DNA of 64,000 nucleotides, from positions 76,423 through 140,422 of the forward strand of contig LJZQ01000003.1 of NCBI GenBank assembly GCA_001314845.1, given 5' to 3'. Shown piece by piece: positions 35,344-44,235 of this stretch (position 1 is its first letter; each line of letters starts with the position of its first letter). The notes beneath the pieces were generated by a model that saw nothing but the letters and a program-made list of their open reading frames with translations, was not told the DNA's origin and searched no databases. The DNA comes from Marinobacter excellens HL-55 (GTDB lineage: Bacteria > Pseudomonadota > Gammaproteobacteria > Pseudomonadales > Oleiphilaceae). Made by a program: the position numbers and the translations under genes.

Positions 35344-36955
35344 ACTTCGGCCCTGGCTAAAGCTGATATTTCAGCGTCGAGGCCGCCTGATCGTTGGCGC
35401 GCTGCTCCTGCTGGTGACTTTGCTGTCTGGCCTCAGCCTGCTGGCGTTGTCCGGCTGGTTTCTGACCGAAACTGCACTGGTTGGCTTGCTCCTGGCAGCA
35501 GGATCTCAGGCTTATATCAATCTCTATGTGCCGGGCGGTGGCATTCGGTTCTTTGCAGTATCGCGTACCGTCGCGAGGTATCTTGAGCGAGTGTATAACC
35601 ACAATACGGTTCTGCAGTTGCTGACTGATATTCGAGTTGCCCTGTTTGACCGGATGGCCAGTGCCGGTCAACGGGAACGCGGTGGCAAAACCGGCGCCCA
35701 GTGGTTATCGCGGCTTACGGCCGATGTGGATGCACTGGATACCATCTATCTCAGGGTGATCGCACCGGCCGGGCTCGCAGTGATGGTTAGCCTTATCCTG
35801 GTGCTCGCCGCCTGGCTGTTGTTCTCCGGCACGCTTGCTGTCGGTGTCCTGGCCATTTGTGCGCTCGCCCTCTATCTGGCAACTCGACGGGTTTTCACTC
35901 AAACCCGGCCGTTGTCAGCGAGGCTCAGTGATCAGCAGGAAGCTCTCAGGGGCGACGTGATCGAGCATCTTGAAGGCTACGCCGAACTGACCGCAGCTGG
36001 TCGCACAGGCAAGCATGCGGGTTGGTTGATGCGCCAGGCTCGATCCGTGTCGCGGACGCAGGCGCGCGTCGACAGCCAGGCCGGTTGGCACCAGGCCGTA
36101 TCAACTCTATTGGTGAATCTGGCGGTTGTTGTTGCGCTCTGGTCGGGCGCCGAGCTGTTTCACCAGGGCCAGTTGAGTGGCCCGGTTCTTGTTTTGCTAC
36201 CCATCGCGCTGCTGGGCTTGATTGAAGTCTATGCCATGTTGCCGGATGCGTTTGCAAAATTGGGGGGTACGATTTCCGCCGCCCGAAGACTGAATGAACA
36301 GGTTACGCCAGGCTCCAAGCTGGGCAACCGGACGCCAGCCGAGCCACACCTGATCAACGGCAATGCGCTTATTATGCGCGATCTATCCGTCGGCTATACC
36401 GGCCAGGCGGCCATCCTTAGCCACTACTCCCTAACCGTGGCCGAAGGTGAGCGGCTGGGTATCGTTGGTGCGTCCGGAGCCGGAAAATCCACTCTGGCCG
36501 ATACGATCGCGGGCATACTGGCACCGAAAGATGGCCTGATCTCAGCCCTACCCTGCGCCTATCTCACGCAGAAGACCGTGGTGTTTGAAGATACGGTGAG
36601 AGCCAATCTATTACTGGGCAACCCAAAAGCCACAGATGCTGAGCTTTGGCGGGTGTTGGAGCTGGTTGAATTGGCAAGTCGATTTACGGACGAAACGGAC
36701 AGGCTCGACACCTGGCTCGGCAGCGCTGGCAACCGACTGTCCGGAGGCGAAGCGCGCCGCCTGGTGCTGGCGCGGGTGTTACTCAATGACGCTGCGCTGG
36801 TGATTCTGGACGAGCCGTTTACCGGCGTGGATTCCGAAACCCGTAAACGAATAGCGCCCCAAATCAACCGATGGTTGGAGGGGCGCGCGGTCATCTGTCT
36901 GGGGCATGGACCGGAAGCGTTATTGCCGTCCGGTCACACAGTCCACCTTTACTGA
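35336..36955 (+). CDS. cydC: Thiol reductant ABC exporter subunit CydC
   Basis: The second half of the CydDC heterodimer. It starts MHELRPWLKLIFQRRGRL, has six membrane helices to about residue 310, then an ATPase domain with GASGAGKST, LSGGEARRLVLARV and LVILDEPFTGVD. The ATG at 35336 has GGAGG a few nt upstream and overlaps the cydD stop by 8 nt. At 539 residues it is slightly shorter than E. coli CydC (573). It ends 3 nt before the end of the convergent saccharopine-dehydrogenase-like gene. Confidence 0.93.
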   Translation: MHELRPWLKLIFQRRGRLIVGALLLLVTLLSGLSLLALSGWFLTETALVGLLLAAGSQAYINLYVPGGGIRFFAVSRTVARYLERVYNHNTVLQLLTDIRVALFDRMASAGQRERGGKTGAQWLSRLTADVDALDTIYLRVIAPAGLAVMVSLILVLAAWLLFSGTLAVGVLAICALALYLATRRVFTQTRPLSARLSDQQEALRGDVIEHLEGYAELTAAGRTGKHAGWLMRQARSVSRTQARVDSQAGWHQAVSTLLVNLAVVVALWSGAELFHQGQLSGPVLVLLPIALLGLIEVYAMLPDAFAKLGGTISAARRLNEQVTPGSKLGNRTPAEPHLINGNALIMRDLSVGYTGQAAILSHYSLTVAEGERLGIVGASGAGKSTLADTIAGILAPKDGLISALPCAYLTQKTVVFEDTVRANLLLGNPKATDAELWRVLELVELASRFTDETDRLDTWLGSAGNRLSGGEARRLVLARVLLNDAALVILDEPFTGVDSETRKRIAPQINRWLEGRAVICLGHGPEALLPSGHTVHLY

Positions 36956-36958
36956 CAC

Positions 36959-38200
36959 TTATCGGGTTTCCAGTACCTCGAACGTCAGGCCAGCCTTGCT
37001 GGTCAACCTTTCCAGCAATTTCCCATCCAATGCAGAAGCCGGTGTCCAGAAGCCTCCCTTGGTGGATTCCTGAACATCAAACGCCAGGCAAAGACCTGCC
37101 TCGCCGAGCATTTTGGCGGTCGATCCATAACCGGGATCACGATCGCCCGTCACCTTGGTGATGATGGTTTTACCATCGGGGGTGCGGCCAACAAAACGCA
37201 GATCGTAAAAACCGTTTTCCTGCTCTTTCTCGCTGGGGCCTTCACCCGGCTTGGGCACGAGCTTTTCTACCACCCAGCGAGTGGGCTTGATCGCCGAGGC
37301 GGTAAAGAAAGCGCCCAACGCCGCGGTGATACCGTAGGCGGTCAACCTACCCTTGGCGCCTTTGCCGGTCATCATGGCTTCATCGTAGGTGAACTCTGTG
37401 CCATAACGGGCGCTCTGCATTGCATTGGAGCGATGCACAACCCGGGTGTTGATGGCGCCCATCACAAATGGGGCAAGCCAGACACCAAAATCCTTGTCGT
37501 ATTCGGCGGTTTTCAGGCTCGGCTGGCGCGCTTTCGAGCGATGCCCTTCAGGGCAAATCGAGAAGGGATTTGCCAGCTCTTTACGGAGCTTGGGATCGGC
37601 ACCCGCTTCTTTGGCCACGTTGATCATGGAGGCAACCGTGCCGCCTGATAACCCACCCTTGGCGACCTTCACTCGCATCCGCACATCCTGACAGGGCTTG
37701 CCAAAGGCTTCTTCCGCTTTTTGCTGCAAGAACCAGACACCCATGTCTGACGGGATGGAATCAAACCCGCAACAGTGGACAATCCGCGCCCCGGTTTGTT
37801 TTGCCTGAGCTTCGTAGCGCTCGACCATGCGGCGGATCCACTGTACTTCACCGGTCAGGTCACAATAATCAGTTCCGGTAGCGACGCAGGCTTTCACCAG
37901 CGGCTCACCAAACAAGGCGTAGGGGCCAACCGTCGAGATCACGACACGGGTTTGTCGGCACATGGCTGCGACAGCATCGTCATCGGCCGCATCAGCCAGC
38001 AGGACAGGCAGCTTGGAGGCTGCATCACCCAGGTCGCCTTTCAATGCATTGAGTTTGGCTTCAGAGCGACCCGCTATGGCCCACTTCACCTCGGCATTGA
38101 CGCCGTAATTTTCAACCAGGTATCGGGTCAGTATCTGGCCAACAAAACTGGTAGCGCCAAATACGACCAGATCAAAATCTGCCTGTTTGGAATTGTTCAT
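36959..38200 (-). CDS. Saccharopine dehydrogenase-like / trans-acting enoyl reductase family protein
   Basis: A 413-residue NAD(P)-binding protein. The N-terminal Rossmann motif is VVFGATSFVGQILTRYL, followed by WAIAGRSEAKL and VVISTVGPYALFGEPLV. The CCGFDSIPSDMGV block is typical of the family that includes mycobacterial trans-acting enoyl reductase and human saccharopine dehydrogenase-like oxidoreductase. A lipid substrate is more likely than saccharopine. The ATG at 38200 is preceded by AAGGATG. The small membrane protein upstream (38251-38658) may be co-transcribed. Confidence 0.85.
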   Translation of the reverse strand: MNNSKQADFDLVVFGATSFVGQILTRYLVENYGVNAEVKWAIAGRSEAKLNALKGDLGDAASKLPVLLADAADDDAVAAMCRQTRVVISTVGPYALFGEPLVKACVATGTDYCDLTGEVQWIRRMVERYEAQAKQTGARIVHCCGFDSIPSDMGVWFLQQKAEEAFGKPCQDVRMRVKVAKGGLSGGTVASMINVAKEAGADPKLRKELANPFSICPEGHRSKARQPSLKTAEYDKDFGVWLAPFVMGAINTRVVHRSNAMQSARYGTEFTYDEAMMTGKGAKGRLTAYGITAALGAFFTASAIKPTRWVVEKLVPKPGEGPSEKEQENGFYDLRFVGRTPDGKTIITKVTGDRDPGYGSTAKMLGEAGLCLAFDVQESTKGGFWTPASALDGKLLERLTSKAGLTFEVLETR

Positions 38201-38250
38201 TGTTCATCCTTAATTTGCAGCGAAAGAGATATATTGGATCGTAATCAGGT

Positions 38251-38658
38251 TCAGCGTTTGGCTCTTGCCGCCATTAACACCATAAATACCGCGACACCCA
38301 GACCCCAGAAACCATTGAGGATCAGGCCGCCAACCCAAGTTTGGGCTGACACTGCCAGATCTTTCATCGGAAATACAACCAGCATGGCCACTGCGGTAGG
38401 ACCAATGGCACCAAGCGCGATATGGACCAGCCAATACCAGGCGCCCAGAAGGCGACCAGCCACGGCCCACAAGGCAATCCCCCACAAACCGCCAAAGAAG
38501 GCCAAAGACAGCACGGACGGGATGCCCAGCGGAGGCACCGGGGTCATGTTGTAAGGCGCTGCCGGGACTGCATCTAGCAAATAGAAAACGGCAAACAACC
38601 CTTGGTGGAAAATCAACGTTGCCAGCAATCCCGCTATGAACGCTTTAAGCCAAACCAT
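38251..38658 (-). CDS. Small integral membrane protein, 135 residues
   Basis: Not recognised. It has four predicted membrane helices (about residues 5-25, 45-65, 72-95 and 105-130) and short loops, with a C-terminal ARAKR that should face the cytoplasm. AAGGAA before the ATG supports the start. It is 50 nt upstream of the reductase gene on the same strand and probably shares its transcript. No catalytic motif is visible. Confidence 0.65.
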   Translation of the reverse strand: MVWLKAFIAGLLATLIFHQGLFAVFYLLDAVPAAPYNMTPVPPLGIPSVLSLAFFGGLWGIALWAVAGRLLGAWYWLVHIALGAIGPTAVAMLVVFPMKDLAVSAQTWVGGLILNGFWGLGVAVFMVLMAARAKR

Positions 38659-38842
38659 ATTTTGTTCCTTGTTGTGTTGCTAATATTGAAGGCGCTTTCA
38701 AAAGGTTTACGCCGATGTTAACAGGTTTTGCCACGAGTCGACTTTCTCCGGTGCAGAGCTATCGGCGTCCAGCCGGCCAATCGTTCGTCATGCCGTCTGT
38801 TGCACACTGTATCAGAGGTTAAAAGACCACGGAGGCATTCCC

Positions 38843-39172
38843 TTGATCACTTTCCTGACCCTGACAAGCTTGATTCTGCTGCTATACAGCTGCCTTCTTT
38901 TATGGCAACTGCTGGAACAACGCAAAATGATCACTCAAATTCTTGAAACCGAGGGCATCAGCGATCACCATCAAGAACCGGAACTGGTGCTTACGATGAG
39001 AGTTCTCGATCCGATTGCACTGGCAAAACGTGAGTCCCGAACGGGGCGCGCACTTGCAGACCGGTTGCCGGTCATGACTCGTAAAATGGTGTACCAGGAA
39101 GTGATGAAGGAACTGGAAACTGAGCTTCTGGAGCGAGATATTGATGTCGAAATGCACATTGAATATCGATAA
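38843..39172 (+). CDS. Hypothetical single-pass membrane protein, 109 residues
   Basis: Not recognised. Residues 1-22 form a hydrophobic anchor (FLTLTSLILLLYSCLLLW) and the rest is a charged, largely helical cytoplasmic domain (MVYQEVMKELETELLERDI). The start is a TTG at 38843, supported by GGAGG eight nt upstream; no ATG gives a comparable protein. A second small membrane protein follows after 12 nt, and the two are probably one operon. Confidence 0.6.
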   Translation: MITFLTLTSLILLLYSCLLLWQLLEQRKMITQILETEGISDHHQEPELVLTMRVLDPIALAKRESRTGRALADRLPVMTRKMVYQEVMKELETELLERDIDVEMHIEYR

Positions 39173-39184
39173 AGGGGTCACCCC

Positions 39185-39640
39185 ATGATTACCCTGGTTC
39201 TGACAACTCTGTGTCTGGCGGGCACGGCTTGCATCCTATTTGCCGGGTACCGGATTGCCAGTCACTCGCGGAAACAACTACTGATCTTGAATGCCCATCG
39301 CATCGGCGCTCGCAGTGCCATTCAGAAAAGCCGAATGGATCTGGCAGAGGTTCGCAACCGTGCTCGCTTGCTGGAAGACACCGTTTCAGGTGGAGCCTCT
39401 GCGGTTGAAAAGGTCCACAAAGCCATCGCGAACACCACCTTCGGCCTGATCGACATGTTCTCGAAAGACGAAGATTTTCGGGATAGTGCTCGTAGAGCCC
39501 GTCAAAGCCATGAAGAAAAAAGCCAACAGGTCTACAAAGCGGTGCGTACAACCAATCGGGCGCTGCACATACTGGCGGACACCCTGATTATTGGCAAAGC
39601 GGAGAAACGTATCGTTTCAAAAACAAAAAAGGCACCCTGA
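39185..39640 (+). CDS. Hypothetical single-pass membrane protein with helical tail, 151 residues
   Basis: Not recognised. It has an N-terminal membrane helix (residues 3-22) and a long amphipathic helical region (about 40-150; RNRARLLEDTVSGGASAVEKV) that could form a coiled coil. AAGGGG precedes the ATG. It follows the 109-residue membrane protein closely; the shared layout of anchor plus helical tail suggests the two may interact. A strong terminator overlaps its stop codon. Confidence 0.6.
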   Translation: MITLVLTTLCLAGTACILFAGYRIASHSRKQLLILNAHRIGARSAIQKSRMDLAEVRNRARLLEDTVSGGASAVEKVHKAIANTTFGLIDMFSKDEDFRDSARRARQSHEEKSQQVYKAVRTTNRALHILADTLIIGKAEKRIVSKTKKAP

Positions 39641-39652
39641 GGTGCCTTTTTT
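39625..39652. terminator. Bidirectional Rho-independent terminator
   Basis: AAAAAAGGCACC-CTGA-GGTGCCTTTTTT: a GC-rich 6-bp stem flanked by A and T runs on both sides. It can serve both the 151-residue membrane protein gene (plus) and etfA (minus), which converge here. The stop codon of the plus-strand gene lies in the loop. Confidence 0.9.
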
Positions 39653-39670
39653 GTTAGAGAGATCTGAAAG

Positions 39671-40612
39671 TTACAGGACTTTCTTCAACTCTTCTTCGAA
39701 CTGCGGAACTGCTTCAAACAGGTCCGCAACCAGGCCGTAATCAGCAACCTGGAAGATCGGCGCCTCTTCGTCCTTGTTGATCGCAACGATCACCTTGGAG
39801 TCAGACATACCCGCCAGGTGCTGGATGGCACCGGAGATACCAATCGCAACGTACAGCTGAGGGGCAACGATCTTCCCGGTCTGGCCAACCTGCATGTCGT
39901 TCGGCACAAATCCAGCGTCGACGGCGGCACGGGATGCACCCATAGCTGCGCCCATCAGATCAGCAACCTGCTCCAGCATTTTGAAGTTTTCGCCGTTCTG
40001 CATGCCACGACCACCAGAAATAACGATACCAGCAGACGCCAGATCCGGACGGTCTGACTTGGCTTTCTCTTCACCAACGAAAGAAGACAGGCCGGCGTCT
40101 TTAACAACGTCCAGCTGTTCAACAGACGCAGAACCACCTTCCGCGGCAACCGGATCAAAACCAGTCGGGCGTACGGTGATTACCTTGATGCTGTCGCTTG
40201 CCTTGACGGTTGCGATGGCATTACCGGCGTAGATCGGACGCACAAAGGTGTCGGCAGATTCAACGCGGATAATGTCAGATACCTGAGCGACGTCCAGCAG
40301 CGCAGCAACGCGAGGCATGAAGTCTTTGCCCGTGGTGCCGGCAGACGTCAGAATATGGCTGTAGCCTTTGCCCACTTCGGCAACCAGCTCGCCCAGGTTT
40401 TCAGCCAGGAAATGACCGTAAGCTGCGTTGTCTGCAACCAGAACCTTATTGACGCCTTCTGCTTTGGCAGCGGCTTCAGCGATGGCGCCTACGTTTTCAC
40501 CAGCAACCAGCACGTCGATGTCGCCACCGATGGCCTTGGCTGCCGCTACAACGTTCAGAGTAGCCTGCTTCAGGCTGCTGTTGTCGTGTTCAGCAATTAC
40601 CAGGATGCTCAT
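39671..40612 (-). CDS. etfA: Electron transfer flavoprotein alpha subunit
   Basis: FAD-binding subunit of ETF, which takes electrons from acyl-CoA and other dehydrogenases and passes them to ETF-ubiquinone oxidoreductase. The C-terminal FAD domain carries [38 protein letters not shown] (given as a region; key residues are the GQTGK and SGAIQH segments) and [12 protein letters not shown]. It is 313 residues, full length. It starts directly after the etfB stop with no gap. Together with etfB and the divergent ETF-QO gene it makes a complete ETF electron-transfer route. Confidence 0.96.
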   Translation of the reverse strand: MSILVIAEHDNSSLKQATLNVVAAAKAIGGDIDVLVAGENVGAIAEAAAKAEGVNKVLVADNAAYGHFLAENLGELVAEVGKGYSHILTSAGTTGKDFMPRVAALLDVAQVSDIIRVESADTFVRPIYAGNAIATVKASDSIKVITVRPTGFDPVAAEGGSASVEQLDVVKDAGLSSFVGEEKAKSDRPDLASAGIVISGGRGMQNGENFKMLEQVADLMGAAMGASRAAVDAGFVPNDMQVGQTGKIVAPQLYVAIGISGAIQHLAGMSDSKVIVAINKDEEAPIFQVADYGLVADLFEAVPQFEEELKKVL

Positions 40613-41362
40613 TTAGATCACCTTCGCTTCGTTCTTCAGTTTATCCACCAGCTCAGCAACGTCAGCCACCTTGATACCAGCCTGGCGTGAAGCCGGGGCT
40701 TCTACCTTCAGGGTGGACAGGCGCGGGGCGATTTCAACACCCAGATCGGCGGGGCTCATGGCGTCCAGCGGCTTCTTCTTCGCTTTCATGATGTTTGGCA
40801 AAGAAGCATAGCGCGGCTCGTTCAGACGCAGATCAGTGGTCACAACCGCAGGCAAGTTCAGAGCAACGGTCATCAGACCGCCATCTACTTCGCGGGTGAC
40901 GTTAACCTTTTCACCATCAACAACCACTTCAGAGGCAAAGGTGCCCTGACCCATGCCAGTCAGCGCAGCCAGCATCTGACCAGTCTGGTTGTTGTCGGAA
41001 TCGATGGACTGTTTGCCAAGAATGACCAGTTTTGGCTCTTCTTTCTCTACAACAGCCTTCAGCAGCTTGGCCGCTTCGAGGGACTGAACTTCTTCGTCAG
41101 TCTCGATGTGAATACCACGGTCAGCACCCAGTGCCAGGGCGGTACGAATCTGCTCCTGACAGGCTTTCGGGCCAATGGATACAACAACGATTTCACTGGC
41201 AACGCCCTTCTCTTTCAGACGAACCGCTTCTTCAACAGCGATTTCGCAGAACGGGTTCATTGCCATCTTGACGTTGGCGAGGTCTACACCGGTGTTGTCC
41301 GGCTTGACGCGCACCTTTACGTTGTAGTCGATAACTCGTTTTACAGCGACCAGAACCTTCAT
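40613..41362 (-). CDS. etfB: Electron transfer flavoprotein beta subunit
   Basis: The AMP-binding partner of EtfA, 249 residues. It begins [16 protein letters not shown] and has [17 protein letters not shown] and the recognition-loop region near [18 protein letters not shown], where the leucine that docks on dehydrogenases resides. The ATG at 41362 is preceded by GAGGAATCT. It is the first gene of an etfB-etfA operon that faces the ETF-QO gene across a 428-nt regulatory region with a fatty-acid-regulator-like palindrome. Confidence 0.96.
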   Translation of the reverse strand: MKVLVAVKRVIDYNVKVRVKPDNTGVDLANVKMAMNPFCEIAVEEAVRLKEKGVASEIVVVSIGPKACQEQIRTALALGADRGIHIETDEEVQSLEAAKLLKAVVEKEEPKLVILGKQSIDSDNNQTGQMLAALTGMGQGTFASEVVVDGEKVNVTREVDGGLMTVALNLPAVVTTDLRLNEPRYASLPNIMKAKKKPLDAMSPADLGVEIAPRLSTLKVEAPASRQAGIKVADVAELVDKLKNEAKVI

Positions 41363-41509
41363 AGATTCCTCGTTCTTCTACAAATGGGTTTAATGACTCG
41401 CAATCCTGAGCGGAAAGCCTGCTATGTAAAGCGAAACAATAGTGCAGGCTATGTTCTGATGGGTCAATTGCCCTATCAGACGCGCCAGGCCTGCCTTCAC
41501 AGCCAATAA

Positions 41510-41525
41510 GTCGGGTTGACCCGAC
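41510..41525. promoter_or_regulatory. Palindrome GTCGGGT-TG-ACCCGAC
   Basis: A perfect inverted repeat with 7-nt arms and a 2-nt centre, about 148 nt upstream of etfB. It could be an operator or a short hairpin in the etfB leader. No binding protein is suggested by its sequence. Confidence 0.35.
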
Positions 41526-41609
41526 CCGGCAATGAGACGATACTAAAAATCGACTCAAAACACACGAAATTTCGGTGTACCCGTACAATGCCAAAGCCAG
41601 ACGCAAATT

Positions 41610-41629
41610 TCAAACAAACGTTTGTTTGA
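41610..41629. promoter_or_regulatory. PsrA-like operator candidate
   Basis: A perfect 20-bp palindrome, TCAAACAAACGTTTGTTTGA. It contains two overlapping copies of CAAAC-N4-GTTTG, which fits the remembered binding pattern of the TetR-family fatty-acid regulator PsrA (C/G-AAAC-N2-4-GTTT-G/C). Known PsrA regulons include etf and beta-oxidation genes, which fits its place between etfB and ETF-QO. Assignment to PsrA is inference. Confidence 0.55.
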
Positions 41630-41790
41630 TTTCTCAAATGCGTTATCCTTTTGGGAGAATTGGCCCATTTACCGGGCTTGGGGCGTCGTCTATAGGCAAT
41701 TTTACCGGTATGATGTCGCCCTTGATGAGTTAGACAGATAGGCCTGCGGGCAAACAACATCCACTAAAGAAGCTGTTTGAGGAGACCAAC

Positions 41791-43443
41791 GTGGAACGCG
41801 AATCGATGGAATTTGATGTTCTGATCGTCGGCGGCGGCCCTGCTGGCCTGTCGGCTGCCTGCCGCGTCATGCAACTGGCGCAGGAAGCTGGCGAAGAATT
41901 GACCGTATGTGTGGTAGAAAAAGGCTCAGAGGTTGGCGCACACATCCTGGCCGGCACCGTGTTCGAGCCCACCGCCCTGAATGAACTCTTCCCGGACTGG
42001 AAAGAGAAAGGTGCTCCCTTGAACACCCCGGTCACCCGGGATGACATTTTCCTGCTGAAGAACCAGGAAAAGGCTACCAAGATCCCCAACGCCTTTGTGC
42101 CCAAGAACATGCACAACCACGGCAACTACATCATCAGCCTGGGCAACCTGTGCCGCTGGCTGGCAGAGCAGGCTGAAGGCCTTGGCGTTGAGGTTTATCC
42201 GGGCTTCGCGGCTTCTGAAACCATCGTTGAAGATGGCCAGGTCAAGGGCATCATCACCGGCGACATGGGCGTGGCTCGTGACGGTTCAGAGAAAGACGGC
42301 TACATGCCGGGCATGGAACTTCGCGCCAAGTACACCCTGTTCACTGAAGGCTGTCGTGGTCACCTGGGCAAGCGCCTGATCAACGACTTCAAACTAGACG
42401 AAGGCAAAGACCCGCAGCACTACGGCATTGGCATCAAAGAGTTGTGGGACATCGATCCGGCGAAACACGAGCCTGGCCTGGTTGTGCACACCACCGGCTG
42501 GCCGTTGAGCGAATCCGGCTCTACCGGCGGTTCTTTCCTGTATCACCTGGAAGGTGGCCAGGTGTACGTCGGTCTGATCACGGATCTGTCGTACAGCAAT
42601 GCTCACCTGAGCCCGTTCGAAGAATTCCAGCGCCTCAAGCACCATCCGGAAGTCAAAAAGTATCTGGAAGGCGGTAAGCGCGTTGCCTATGGCGCCCGCG
42701 CCATCACCAAAGGCGGCTACAACACTCTGCCGAAAATGAGCTTCCCGGGCGGTCTGCTGTTGGGTTGTGATGCTGGCACCCTGAACAGCTCCAAGATCAA
42801 AGGCTCTCACACCGCGATGAAATCTGGCCTGCTGGGTGCAGAAGCCGTGTTCGAGGCCCTGAAAGAAGGCAAATCTGGCGAAGAGATCACCAGTTTTGCC
42901 AAGCGTTTTGAAGACAGCTGGCTTTACAAAGAGCTTTACGCTGAGCGTAACTTTGGCCCAGCCATGCACAAGTTCGGCAACATCGTGGGCGGTGCCATCG
43001 CATTCTTCGAGCAGAACATTCTGCGCGGCAGCCTGCCGATTACCTTCCACGACACCACACCGGACTACGCCACCTTGAAGCCGGCGTCTGAGTGCAAGAA
43101 GATTAATTATCCGAAGCCGGATAACAAGCTGACCTTTGATCGCCTGTCCTCGGTGTTTATCTCAAACACCAACCACGAGGAAGACCAGCCGGTTCATCTG
43201 CAACTGAAAGATGCCGACATTCCGTTGAAGGAAAATCTGCCCAAGTACAACGAACCAGCCCAGCGTTACTGCCCGGCTGGCGTGTACGAAGTGATCGACG
43301 CCGACGACGGCAGTGGCCAGAAGTTCCAGATCAACGCCCAGAACTGCGTGCACTGCAAGACTTGTGACATCAAAGATCCTTCGCAGAACATCACCTGGGT
43401 CACACCGGAAGGTGGCGGCGGCCCGAATTACCCGAACATGTAA
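41791..43443 (+). CDS. Electron transfer flavoprotein-ubiquinone oxidoreductase
   Basis: Moves electrons from reduced ETF to ubiquinone at the inner membrane. VLIVGGGPAGLSAACR near the start binds FAD, GCDAGTLNSSKIKGSHTA is the second flavin/quinone region, and the C-terminal 4Fe-4S ligands are in CPAGVYEV and CVHCKTC. At 550 residues it is the usual length. The start is a GTG at 41791 with GAGGAG six nt upstream; an ATG five codons later lacks such spacing. It ends at a strong terminator with a UUCG tetraloop. Confidence 0.96.
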   Translation: MERESMEFDVLIVGGGPAGLSAACRVMQLAQEAGEELTVCVVEKGSEVGAHILAGTVFEPTALNELFPDWKEKGAPLNTPVTRDDIFLLKNQEKATKIPNAFVPKNMHNHGNYIISLGNLCRWLAEQAEGLGVEVYPGFAASETIVEDGQVKGIITGDMGVARDGSEKDGYMPGMELRAKYTLFTEGCRGHLGKRLINDFKLDEGKDPQHYGIGIKELWDIDPAKHEPGLVVHTTGWPLSESGSTGGSFLYHLEGGQVYVGLITDLSYSNAHLSPFEEFQRLKHHPEVKKYLEGGKRVAYGARAITKGGYNTLPKMSFPGGLLLGCDAGTLNSSKIKGSHTAMKSGLLGAEAVFEALKEGKSGEEITSFAKRFEDSWLYKELYAERNFGPAMHKFGNIVGGAIAFFEQNILRGSLPITFHDTTPDYATLKPASECKKINYPKPDNKLTFDRLSSVFISNTNHEEDQPVHLQLKDADIPLKENLPKYNEPAQRYCPAGVYEVIDADDGSGQKFQINAQNCVHCKTCDIKDPSQNITWVTPEGGGGPNYPNM

Positions 43444-43457
43444 TTTTGCTGCGTAGT

Positions 43458-43494
43458 AAAAACGGGCCAGATTTCGATCTGGCCCGTTTTTTTG
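43458..43494. terminator. Rho-independent terminator with UUCG tetraloop
   Basis: AACGGGCCAGAT and ATCTGGCCCGTT form a 12-bp perfect stem capped by TTCG and flanked by an A-run and a T-run. It follows the ETF-QO stop by 14 nt and can work in both directions. Confidence 0.95.
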
Positions 43495-43524
43495 TTTCTG
43501 CCACATCGGCTTTTCGAATGAAAA

Positions 43525-43552
43525 AAAAACGGCTCCCTCAGGAGCCGTTTTT
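43525..43552 (-). terminator. Rho-independent terminator of the SlyD-like gene
   Basis: ACGGCTCC and GGAGCCGT form an 8-bp stem with a CTCA loop. Read on the minus strand it is followed by nine T residues, so it ends the SlyD-like transcript; the plus side has only five T residues. It lies back to back with the ETF-QO terminator. Confidence 0.92.
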
Positions 43553-43572
43553 GATCAACCTTTCAGAGCAAA

Positions 43573-44034
43573 TCAATGCACGTGGCCGTGCTCTTGCTCT
43601 TCGTCGGTTGCTTCGCGTGCTTCTACGACTTCAACGTCGAAGTGCAGAGTCTCGCCTGCCAGCGGGTGGTTGGCATCGATGGTGACCGTTTCGTCACTGA
43701 CTTCAACCACACGAACGACCTGAGGGCCGCCCGGAGTCTGGGCCTGGAACTGCATACCCGGCTCGATGGTGTCTACGCCTTCAAAGGCCGAGCGTGGAAC
43801 TGGCTGGATCAGCTCTTCGTTCACTTCGCCATAACCTTCGGCAGGAGCGACAGACACTTTCACCTGATCGCCCGCGTTCTTTTCGTTCAGCGCACTTTCC
43901 AGTCCGCCGATGATGTTCTGAGCACCTTCCAGATACGCCAGAGGCTCGCGGCCTTCTACACGGGAGGAATCGAGTTGCTCTCCCTGGTCGTTAGTGAGCG
44001 TGTAATGGATGGTGACAACACGAGGTTGGGCCAT
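43573..44034 (-). CDS. SlyD-like FKBP-type peptidyl-prolyl isomerase
   Basis: A 153-residue cytoplasmic proline isomerase and chaperone. The FKBP core (VVTIHYTLTNDQGEQLDSS, EPLAYLEGAQNIIGGLE) is split by the insert-in-flap domain around AEGYGEVNEELIQPVPRSAF. The tail EEQEHGHVH is a short version of the metal-binding histidine tail of E. coli SlyD, so nickel binding would be weaker. The ATG at 44034 has AAGGAG five nt upstream; a longer frame to 44082 adds 16 unlike residues. It is monocistronic with its own terminator. Confidence 0.92.
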   Translation of the reverse strand: MAQPRVVTIHYTLTNDQGEQLDSSRVEGREPLAYLEGAQNIIGGLESALNEKNAGDQVKVSVAPAEGYGEVNEELIQPVPRSAFEGVDTIEPGMQFQAQTPGGPQVVRVVEVSDETVTIDANHPLAGETLHFDVEVVEAREATDEEQEHGHVH

Positions 44035-44169
44035 GTGATCTCCTTGCGTGTCGCAATGACTGTGTATTTTGAATGTAGGCAATCGAAAGTGATCGTGAAC
44101 AGCCAGACTGCACAGAGGAACTAACGACCACCGGGCCTCGTTAGAGAGCCAGGCTCGGTAACAAGTCGG

Positions 44170-44203
44170 AAAACACAGTTTAACAAGTGACAGACTGTGT
44201 TTT
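44170..44203. terminator. Inverted repeat downstream of the DUF1285 gene
   Basis: AAAACACAGT and ACTGTGTTTT are perfect 10-nt arms separated by 14 nt. On the minus strand it follows the DUF1285 stop by 32 nt, in the position of a terminator, but the stem is AT-rich with a large loop, so its strength is uncertain. It could also be an operator for the SlyD-like gene. Confidence 0.4.
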
Positions 44204-44235
44204 CTACCTTGTTTATTGAGACGGATCAGGCGTTT

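Larger units (their letters stand above)
41363..41790. other. 428-nt divergent intergenic region, etfB/ETF-QO
   Basis: No gene is seen. The region holds two strong palindromes (41510-41525 and 41610-41629, listed separately) and the ribosome binding sites of the two flanking genes. Short frames exist here but have no ribosome binding site or protein-like composition. Confidence 0.7.
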
